Of a stretch of DNA of 64,000 nt, positions 36,901-48,900 are shown piece by piece (the stretch's first letter is position 1; every line of letters starts with the position of its first letter). The translations under genes were made by a program, and so were the position numbers. This DNA is from Escarpia spicata (lineage: Eukaryota; Annelida; Polychaeta; Sabellida; Siboglinidae): the NCBI GenBank assembly GCA_963995525.1, contig OZ023209.1, forward strand, positions 32,670,199-32,734,198, read 5' to 3'. Under the pieces are notes generated by a model. The model ran no database searches. It was not told the origin of the DNA and saw nothing but the letters and a program-made list of their open reading frames with translations.

Positions 36901-39900
36901 AGTAAGCCTGTCCCCGGTCCTCTCGGACTGGTGTGGATAGGACCGTGCATATTCCATAGACTTCCCCGAGTCACAGTGTGGCCATGATGAGGGAGACAAA
37001 CCATGCATGGTACAAGTTGAGGCAGTGCAAATTGCTTTGTGTGGGCACAGTAAATGTTTATATACGCTAACTTTAGAGCCTCCTTTTATGTTCATTTACT
37101 TCCGTTGGCTTCTGATCTACCAGTTGGTAATGTATTTTAGAAAACACAACAATAATCATTAAGTGTTTTTTATATGCTCTGCTGTTATGGAGGGTTTTTC
37201 TCCTGTCTGAGAAAATCAAGTGGTGATCAGTTCAACAGAGACTGCCATTATAATGGTGATAATTGACACCTTTGGTTTGTTTCTCCATGGGTGGGTGTAA
37301 GCTAAATTTGTTGTAAAGACAAAACCTTTCTTCACCATACAACACGGCTGTCATTTGACGTTTGGCCATTTAGAGTAATATCTTTGTTGACCTTTGACAC
37401 TGTCATTGATGGTGTGTCCCAGGTTCGTGTCAGTGACCTGCTGGGAGGCAGTCTGGGCAAGGTGACAGTCACTGCCGACACAGCCAGACACATCGGTGAC
37501 GACGCCATTGTCATGAGCAAGAAGCCATTCAAAGCAAGCCCCCTTGACAGGTGAGTCAAATTTTGTTATGATAATTCGACCTCAGATATTCGTGATCATA
37601 AATTTATGTTTTACTTGTGTGAGATTCCGCTAATGTTCTAACGATATAGATTGTATCAGCAATACAAGTTCTGAGAACCAGAAGTTACTTGTGTCTTTCC
37701 GACAGTTAAATATCATTTTTGTGAATCAACATTGACATCCAGGCGGTCCAGTGTACTCTGGCACTGCCAGGCTCTGTCTGCGTGGCGTACGGGAGCTGAC
37801 TGCCCCCTAGTGGGTACATGAGGTGTATTCCCATTCCACAATGTTGGAGAGTAAGCCTGTCCCCGGTCCTCTCGGACTGGTGTGGATAGGACCGTGCATA
37901 TTCCATAGACTTCCCCGAGTCACAGTGTGGCCATGATGAGGGAGACAAACCATGCATGGTACATTCCAGTTGATTCGATTAGGCATCTGCATGTAGCTCT
38001 GTTGAAATATGTTTAATAATTTATTGTAAAAAGTTTTATGTAATTGAGTCATAACGATATTGCAGCATGATTATGTAGATTTAAAATAAAGTTGTAAAAT
38101 TTAGAGCACCGTGCAAGATTGTACCTGATAAAGGTAATGGCTTCGAATTATGATTAGAATTAATTAAAGGTGTCTACAATAGACTTGTAGATGGCTGTCA
38201 GGTGCAGGTGTTAACTATGGTGATGCTTGTGTAGGGCCCTCTATGAGCTCGACTTCCTTGAGGCTAAGCCCGCGTGTGGTTTCTATGCCATCACAGTTAG
38301 CGTGAGTCCACAGACGAAGGACTCGAGACTCATTGGAACGTCCGGAGCCGAGGTGAGTGTCCTTTGTATGTTTCTCATTAATATAGGAACCAAACTTATA
38401 TCAGAACCACCCAGTCAACACTCCCACAAGACGGTAGTGAATTTAAAAAAATGAACTATTGTTAAAAATGCAAGTGGGATAAGATGTTTTTACTGAGCAA
38501 ATTACAAATTGATCCTTCACCTCCAAGAATACAGCAGGACCTGTCTTATCCGACTACATTCCTAGGCACAGATTGTTTCTAACAGTAATATACCTTCAGT
38601 GAGCGACCACTTGCCTAGTACTACTAATGACCACACAAACCTGTAGCATACTCACTATTTGTATCTGATAAGTGTCCAAAACATAGTGTATGCAACAATT
38701 TGAACATACATCACGAGATAATATACAAGTTCATGTTGAATAACTTTGGCTGGGAAAATGGGTGGTTGCCCAGGACAGGTTTTACTGTAATGACAGATGT
38801 ATGACAGTATGTGCTTGGTGACAGGTGAGAGTGAAGGTGACGACCAAGGTGGCCATAGAAAATGTGGAGTTGGGGGTGGCCGACAAAGACCAGACCACGG
38901 CCCCTAAGATGACCAGGTATGTACTTCAATGACCAACGGTTTGTTGCATTTGCTGTCAGTCTGACCACGTATCATTTCATTAATTGGTGGGGGCATTCAA
39001 ATTGTCCCAATTTACTTTGAAATACGTTCAGTTTACTTTGTGTTTGTCATTAACCCTGTCAAGGCCAGATTAATGCAAATATGTGCCTGTTATTGAATCC
39101 TATTAAATCGAGAGAATGTGCTGTGAGTGAATCGTGATATACTCGGGTTGCATGAATGCAAATAAATAAATAATTTTTGAACCAATTCAAATAAAATGTT
39201 CACTACATCTGAAGAACTAATTCCTGGTGAAACTAGCCAAGTATGTGACATATATGTCAATTTATTACCCAAATATGAATTGCTAAAGTTTGACAAAAAT
39301 AAAATATTTAAATAATTTTCAACAATTCATTTATTTATTTTTTTCATTAACAATTAGCGGTTACATGCTGCATATGAAATTTTCATAAATTACTATGCTA
39401 CAGAATGGAAAACTAATTAAATGTCTATGGTAAATAAAACTGAAATAATTTCAGTTTTTCAGAGTGCTTGTACTTTCAAGATTTTATACAAAATGGCGTT
39501 CTTGTGATCATAGCCGTCATCCCGTCTAAACTATTAAGTTGGTGTTATATTTAAAATGCGTAATCATAGTGCAAAACATTCCCCTTCGATGGCAGCGTTT
39601 GTTGTAAACTCGATTCGAAAATCCCATCAAAGTCCGAATTACTGGAGTTCGACATAATGACAATGTCGAGAATTACACCAAAGCTAAAAAAACACCACCC
39701 GCTTCGTTGCGCGGCGCATTAATACTTCTTTACAACAAAATAGACCGCTCAAAAGTTAGCATTTAATCGTAGAAATCGCCTGCGGGTGCGTGTTTTGGAA
39801 TCATTCCTGGGTGCTTCCATGTTTATGCCCGCAGCAAATGTTCAACTTTAATCTCATTGGTTGAAAATCATCATTAAAATATTCACTGCATGGCGTAAAA

Positions 39901-42900
39901 GAGGGACCGGAAATTGTGTGTCGCTGCGTTCGACTGCAAAACAGCGTGGTGGTTGGCGCTATTTAGTCACAGAAATCGCCATCATTTCTCACTTTTTACG
40001 CTTCCCATTGAAACTTCAATATTATTATATGCTAACTGGCTTAATAAATTGCCGTTATTGGATGACACTGTTTCGTGGTACCAGTTTAAATGTGCCCCTG
40101 TATTCGGGCGTATTCAGGCGTATTCAGGCGTTCTTGCCATGAGTGGGAGTCGGGTTGATTCGGGCGTTCTGACCTCGAGAGGGTTAAAGGACTCGATCTC
40201 TGCAAAGTCAGTCAGGTATCAACTGAAGGTGAACAAGTCAGACACGTCAGTAATTATGTGGTTTTTATTCAGAAGTGTGGATAGCATAAAATTATATATA
40301 TATAGATATATATATATATATATACATATATAGGAGTCCATGTGAAAAGACATTGAACAAATTCTTACAAAAACCAATATGGCTGAAACCAAACTACTTT
40401 TTTAGAAGTAACGTTTATTTATGTTGTGACCCCCAATGGTGACTTCCTTAAAATCTTAGGCAGCTGGCATTAAAATTGACCAAAATCGAATTTCGCAGCA
40501 AGTGACCCCTTAACTCTGACGAGGCGCTGTTGATGTTGAGATCGACTACAGGCACAACTTAACAGTATTTTCTTTGAAGAAACATTTGTTGCATTCGCCT
40601 TAGTGGCGTGTATACTGTACACAGCATATCATTTATATGGAGACAATGATAATGCTAGAATGAAGAAGTCATTTATCTGTGCCGTGAACTGTAGAATATT
40701 GTATTTGAGTTTGGTTAATTTTACTTTATTAAGCTTTTGTTAGTTGAGCTTATCATATAAAGTACTTGTTTGACTGAATAAAAATAGGTTTCAAAACCAT
40801 GTAGAACTACCAATGCAGTCGTCTAATTCAATACGATAGACAGCATCTTGTGTGCTTTTGTAAACATTTTGTTTTTGTTGACAGTCGATCGAGATTGTAG
40901 TGAATATATACATATGTATATATATATTCTTGCTAGTTGAAGTGGAAAAGCAAGTTCAGTGTTGAAAACCTGTTCATGTTTTATTCTATCGTAACTGATA
41001 GCAAAGTAATGTGACTATGTATATAACCTGAATTGTTATTATGTATTCTAATAACGATTAATGAATGTGGTTCTTGTTTGCATCACCAGGTTGCAGCCAC
41101 CGAATAAGGTAGCACGTGTGCTCGACGCGGACCATCTGCAGCGAATCATCATGAAGTTTCAGCTGCGCAACACGGCTGCAGATTCTCTGATGACAGCTCA
41201 CCAGACCTTTGTCCGATTGACCAATGAAAAGACACGTCGGGAAATCATCTTTGTGGCCGAAGTTGATTCATCAAATACATACACGTTTGACCTGGTATGT
41301 TACGATGCACTAAAATATGTAAAAACTTGATTTATGCAAGCACCAACACAAGTCATGAATAGTGATGAAAGAAGGCCAAATGAATGACGTTTATTAAGAG
41401 ATTAAGTTAGAGAGAGAAATGTGGGCTCTACATCCCAAGGCAAGGCCTGTGACTGAGCCCATACTAGTCTCCTGTCCCTCAGGTTGACAGAGCCCACATT
41501 TCGGCATATACAACATTAGCAGTATTGTTATAGATATATACAACAACAGCATTACTACTGTAATCACAGTAGACCTTAGGCACTGTACCGTACTAACCAA
41601 GCACACCATTCTTTATTATGTGTTTTATGATTGATGAGTGTTATACAATATGATGTGTTTAGGACGCAGTTAGATTACATTTTTATGAGTTGTATGTACA
41701 CCACATAAAGTTTGGCGACTCTGTTCTTGGTCATAATTTTATAGACTTGTTAGTGACAATGGATTGTGCTATTTGAATCAGTTGTCGAAAAAAACTAAAT
41801 ATATACTATTTTGTAAATATGCAACTTTAGGTGAATTAAAATTTGTTTGCACTGTCGCATTGTAGTTGTTGAAAGTGACAGGTATGCAGGTCCAGTGAAC
41901 CAATTTCCTAATATTATGAACTCATAAGCTTGATTTTTCTCTGTCAAGTCTATTTCTCTCATTAACAGTGATTTTGTGTAATGAAAACTGTCAACACCAG
42001 GATGCGCTACTGGAGCTTCATTAATTTCAAAAGAGATTGTGTCTAATGATGGTGTAGATGCCTTCAACATTTGTGGTCAGTTGTCTGAGCTTGTTGCAGG
42101 ACGTGGGCAGTCGCGAGAAGGAGTTTGGCTACTTGTCTGGCCAGTACACCATGGAGCTGATTGTGGGTGACGCCGTCATCCAAAACCCACTCTCTTGGAT
42201 TGTTGTAGGTTCATCTCACTTGATGTTCTAACAATTACAATGTCATCACCTCAATGTTGTTATCTATGCCATTCTTCCCCGAAGTATTGCTAATTAATTA
42301 TGCCTTGTTTTTATGTAATTAATTACATAATTGCTCCCATGTATTGAGTACACAAATATTTAGTTCCTGGAATTGATTGATGATCCGGTTTCTTGGTTTT
42401 TATAATTAGACATATTTACCTCTCAAGAAACTTGTTTTTTTTGCCTCTGCACGGTCTTCATCAGCAGAATGACAGTGATCATGTGACACCCCTATCGTCA
42501 TTCTGCTGATGAAAATTAATATAAAAAAACTAGTTTCTTGAGAAGTAAATATGTCTAAATATGTAGGTGTACTTGAAACTTCATAAAATACATTGTAGTT
42601 TGTGTAGGTTTTGTAAATAGCATCTTTGCTGTGGCAGTTATCAGACATTTAACAAGAAGTCATTTCTAACTATCTGAATTAGTATAATAACCTTATTTAT
42701 GAATACTGTCGGGCATTTTATTAAAACGTTTGATGCAGAATCTTGAGATAATCTAAAATAACCTTTCAAAGTGGAACACTGCTCCGCCATTTTGTTTTCG
42801 ACTTTCGCTTTGGAGGACTGATGATGCTACAATTGGCACCATGGTTCTGATTTGGTGAATTAAGTCAGTCCACTGATGTAATTTTTGGCAGATCAGCCAA

Positions 42901-45900
42901 TGACAGAGCTTTCATAGGTACCAAATGTTCGCATGTCAGTTGCGCGTGAAAGAAATAAAGATTGTTACAACAAAGGCAGGTACGGTTAGGCTGAAAAGAC
43001 ACTCGGAGAGTTAACTCTAGATGGCCGATGGACAAGGAAGCCTTTTGGCTTATCGAGAGTCCAACCCTTTTTATCTGTGTGTATCCTGCCCTTCTGAGGT
43101 ATGTGTCATAAAGACATAAGTGTTGAACCAAGACAGGCTTGGCCCATGTTGACTGTTTCTTGTGTTGTTTCAGGCGGACGTGAATCTCAGGTTCTCCGAC
43201 TCTCTGCAGCCTTCCCCTGGTAGACTTGATAGCTACAAGCCCAAGCCTGAGATAAAGGTGTGGCCCAATGACAGGACAATGTACTTTATTGATTGTCTCA
43301 GATAATATCGCATTTAAACAGACAATCAGATACGAGCAATGGAAAAGAAGTAGCTTGTGTTTTTTTCAATGATAGATATTATGTGCCACACTTTAAATAA
43401 GTGAAATTATTAACCCATGATTTATAATAAACCAAGCGTACAGCAGATAATGTTGAAGGATGATCTTTGATGTACAAGTTGAAAATATAATATACCAATA
43501 CAAGTGATTTCTAATACAAGTATACCAAAATCATCTAATCAGTAAATTAATTGTAATAAAATATGACGACAAGTTTACAACAACCTTGACTGGATTGATG
43601 ATCCGGTTTCTTGGTTGTTATAATGTGACATAATTACCTCACAAGAAAGTTTTGTTTCTTTTGAATATTTTGACTGCTTCATCGGCAGTCCTCCAGCTTG
43701 TGTCATATGACAATGTTCATGTGACACACCTGTAACGTCATTCTGCCGATGAAGCCTGAGAAACACTCGAATATTCAAAGAAGAGAAAAAAGTTTCTTGT
43801 GAGGTAATTATGTCATGTTGAGTTTACCACAATTTACGCATTCCTCTCGAAATGTTGACACTAAATGCTGACACTTAATACTAGTGCTACGTCTGTTGCA
43901 GCACAAGTTCTCTGTCGCGGACAAGCGTCCATCTACCTTCATCTCAAATGTCTTCACCGTGCTGGTCCTTGTGCCCCTCCTGCTGCTTCTCATCATGGTC
44001 AGTAGTAACCCCACCCCCTCTCACTTGTCATTTACCCCATCCCCTCTCACTTGTCATTTATACCCGCCCCCTCTCACTTGTTATTAGTCACATTTAAGGT
44101 GACACGCTTCGAGACTTGTGACGATTTTTATTGAAATTTTGTTTTCCGCATATTTCACTATAAAAACATCTTAACTTCAACTTCTAATTCTCAAATGTTC
44201 ATATTTATGTGTCTATAGGTGAAATAAATGCTTTATTTGATCACCAGTGTTGATGAGAGTTCCATTGACTTGCTAACAAATGCGTATAGGCATATTTCAC
44301 TCCTTAGTTACCGGTACCTTGCCTTACTGGACGCTGCCATGTTGGATATCTAAATTTAGCTGTTTCTCCTGGCTATAAGACGGCAAACACTCATTAGTAT
44401 GCAGCCAATCAGCGTTAGAACGCGAGGCGTATCTGTACGGAAATGTCCTTATACGGAGTAATGCTCTCCGGCAAGGTTCGTCAAAACAACCAACCGAGTC
44501 GACTGTTGTTTTTTCTCAGTGATTTTCTTTTGTTAGCATGCGATTTTTGGTAAATTTACTGAGGGATCGTGGAGTAAAACGGTACAGTGATGTTGTATGG
44601 GATGAGGAAGCGAGACTAGTGGCATAGACCTACCGATATTACCGGAGATAGTGCTGAGCCTGTGGCTAGCGGCAGCGGCCTGGCCCCGAGTGGCAGCGTG
44701 GTTGTTAACGTTGTGGAAGGTGGCATTGTGGAAACAGGTGAAATGGACATAGGTGCTGGACCTGATGATCAGCCTTCCGTCGGTGAACCCTCGATCACGT
44801 CCTCTTCACAGACAGATGAGCCATGTCGACGATGACGGCGAACCTCAATGTCCTGTGACAGATGACAGTTGTCTCTTTGTTCAAGTTACCTCGTTGAAGA
44901 AACTCGTCGAGAATCTTCCGTGCCCGATGTGTAGAAGAGACTTGACAGTTGTTGTCATCGACAAGAACAAGGGAACCGTCACTGGATTCCGCACTGAGTG
45001 CACCACTTGTGGACATGTCTTCAGTGAGACCCTGTCTTCAGGCAAGGTTGGAGATCATGGCATTCTGTCTCCCTTTGCCACAACAAGGAGAATGGTGGCA
45101 GGAATCATGGACTGTGGGGTTGGATTTTCTGGGCTGAGACGGATTTGTTGGTGGCTGGATTAACCCTGAATCCACCAGAAAACCTGAGACACCAGGAGAA
45201 GGTAGCCGCAGCAGTGGTCGACACAGTGACTATTTGTCTCAACAATGCTGCTGTTTGCGTGAGGCAAGCCTACTTTGAAGTTTGAGCTCTCTGGCATCCC
45301 TCCAGAGGATGTGACAGACATCAATGTGTCATACAACTCGATGACACAAGAACACCAGTCATACTATGGCACTGGCAGTCTGATCGACTTATCACCTGCT
45401 TTGTCATCGACTACGCAGTATTGAGCCTGTACTGCCACACCTGTGTGCAACAAAAACTTTGAGGGCACTGCAAGTGTGATGGGTACTGCAGTTGCAGAGG
45501 CCGGCCAGTTTGTGCGTCTATGTTTGAAGGGTAAAACCCAAAATAACAAAGAATGTGTCTACGCAATCGTGTGGAGGAAGTGTACGAAGACTAACTTCTG
45601 TGGCAAGGTGCGACTGGATGCTGGTGCTGCAATGGCAGTCTACGAGTTCAACGTCGTGATGGAGAGCTTCGTCACAGCCACCACAGTCGCCATGGGATTT
45701 GAATGTGGCATGTCAGTTGAGAAACTGACAAAGGCAAAAAATTGAGAATGACTTGCTTTGATGCAGCGGAAAGACAGTATTGTTGAAAAGAAGCGCAGAG
45801 AAGCACATCGTCTGGGCAGCACAATTGGTGCACGCCATCCACGGCTATGATGACCACTAGGGGGCGCTGTGTGCAACATTACATATCTGAATTGCATAGC

Positions 45901-48900
45901 AACATTTGCTATACAATTTACCTCACTCACTTTGTGCTCTGTAATGTTGTAAATGCATGTAATCAGTGTGTAAATAGAAACACAATCTTTATTTGCTGTT
46001 TTCTCGTGATTTTGTTCTGTTCTAAAACTTTCAACAGAAAGTCACCTGAAATTTGAAGTACACCAACAATAAATGCATTGAATATGATTACAATTTATCT
46101 GATTGAATCATGACTGATTAAAAAATAATAATTTTTGAATTAAAAAATTATTCAACACAGTCTTTTTTTGTGATGCAAATTTCCTTCTGACATGATACAT
46201 ACTTGTATCTACTATCACTGTGATTTATTTGAAACAGTATATCACAAGGAGTCCATGTGAAAAAGACAGTTTAGTTACTTTAACTTTTTTAAGCTGTTGT
46301 TAGTTGAACATATATAAAGTACTTGTTTGACTGAATAAAAATAGGTTTCAAAACCATGTAGAACTGCCAATGCAGTCGTCTAATTCAATACGATAGACAG
46401 CATCTTGTGTGCTTTTGTAAAAAATTGGTTTATGTTGACAGTGGATCAAGATTGGAGTGAATGTATCCAACTTCCCATTCTCTATCAGTGCCATTGGCTT
46501 CCATGGTGGACTAGCAGGTAAGACCCATCTCCTCGCTTCTCAACAGTCTTTTCATAGTATTGTAACTAATTTAGGTGCAGAAATGATGCTCGAAACGATA
46601 TCTGACAATATGGATGTAGATAAACTTAACTGATCTGCACCAAAACATTTTCCATTTTGTAAATGCTGTATTGTTCAAGGTTTGCTGAACAAGTAATTTG
46701 GTGACTGGTTGCATACGTTTTAACCATGTGTTGATAGCGATATATTACTAGTTAGCTTTGTCATCAAGCGTAGATGTTATCTTGGTTTATTGTTCACTAT
46801 CGATATCTGATTGAATCGATGCACTACTATTGTTGCGACATTGTGTTTACATTGACATGTGGTTACTGTACTGACATCACAGCTCTACTATTATTAGTCA
46901 GCAGCTTAGTTTCTGTTGTAAGTCACTGACAGGTCACGTTAAGTTTGCTGGTGTTTCACTGAATTGTGCATGTCTCCAACACTGGCCATTGGCTGAGCAG
47001 ATTCACTGGTCTTGTGCAACTGTTGTTGGAGACATGCGAGAACAACGCTTCCAATCCACCCAATGACAGCCCGATCCCATGCTGTCCCTGGACTAAATGG
47101 GAAGAACATCCCTAGCTTTCCATACTTTTCTTTCCATAAACATGATATCTCCTCCAAGTTTGGTGACCTAATTCATGAGTACTAAACTATATAAGTTTGT
47201 TCCGACCCCCCCACACAGTCATTATTACAACTCTGCTGTTACTACTATATCTTTGTTGCACTACAGTGCTGCTATATCATGTTCTGAGTCACTTTTGCGA
47301 TTGATGGTACACTTTGAAGATTAATCATTTCAGTTTGAAAGCATTCAATTGTACTAATTATTGACAGCATTACACGATGCTGAAATGACTGCCAGTAGTA
47401 CTTCTCAGAATGAATTGTTCAGCATGTTCAAACCTGCAGTGATCAGTGGCTGGTTTGATGATGTTACCATGTCCAGTTTCTGCTTTGATAGATATCTTGG
47501 ATTTATTTAGAATGTCTATAATGACTGTACGAATGTGTTGACTGAACTGATGTCACTCTACTGGTGTTGATATTACCAACATTGTATGTTGATTCGATTT
47601 ATGTGTCATTTGTTCTTTTTCCTAAATCAGTAGAAGCAGGGACGGTTCAGTGTTTCATAGCCTTACATGACATTCCAGTGGCATAGTACAACCAACCATT
47701 GTTTCTGTGGGCCAGCATGAAATGTTGCCTCATCTGCCAAACTAAATCCAGATATGGGCACTGCAGAGCAGTGTGTGCTGGTGACAGGTGGCAGTGACAT
47801 GTTTCCTTGTCCTTACCCTTTGTGCATGTCTCCCACACTGGCCGTTGGCTGAGCAGATTCACTGGTCTGGTGCAACTGTTGTTGGAGACATGCAAGAACA
47901 ACGCTTCCAATCCACCCAGTGGCAGCCCGATCCCATGCTGTCCCTGGACTAAACGGGAAGAACATCTCTAGCTCTCAGTTCATTCTGTGATCTTATGGGG
48001 GCTGAAATTGCTGATCTTGTTCACATAAAATATGAACACATCACCTAGTTGATGGATTTCTATTGTCCCCATTGTTTTGTTAGTGACTTGTAATTATAAA
48101 CCTTAGAAGGATTCCTAGGTGTGAGAAATGTTCCTAGCCTTAGTCCAGGGGCTGCAGGCCATGAATTCCCCCCAGCCCATAGAGTTCAATTAATACAGCC
48201 CATTGGGAGATGTACAAAGACGTATTTCATTCAAAAAAATGAATTTGCTGCTTGAATTGCATATTTTCAACATGTGCTTACATTGATTTCTGTCAGGACA
48301 TATCATTGGTTGATGGATGCTCAGTTGTTGACCGATCACTGTCCATATGTTTCATCAGTTATTCTTTAAAAGGCAGATATTACCTAAAAACAAGTAATGG
48401 AGACCTTCATTTTCAACACACCATTAAATTGTGTTAAATGTTCTTGAAAATTAAAAATTTTCTACTGAAGTCTGAGAAACATTGTTAGTTTGTCTTATTT
48501 AATACATTCACAGAATGACATCTGCAGTCAACTTAACATTACTGTCTTGTTACACTTACAGTCTGATACTGTACATTTGTATCCTACTGGCTCTGATAGT
48601 ATATTTTGTGAACTGTCCATTTTACTCAACGTACTCCACAATTTAGTGAACAAAATGTCAACATTTGAGACATATATGTAGCACATTAGTTACTAAGTTT
48701 GTCCTGTCCAGCAGTGGTGTTGACCTTAATCACCAGTGCATTCAGATAGCGTAACACACCCCATTGTTTTTGGAAACAATATGAAGAACATTTTTTGTCT
48801 CATCGTACCAAGTTCTCCTGTAACAGTCAGCAGCAGGTTCAACGGATGAGTTTGCTGGTGTTTCTCCAAGTTGTGCATGTCTCCAACACTGGCCGTTGGC

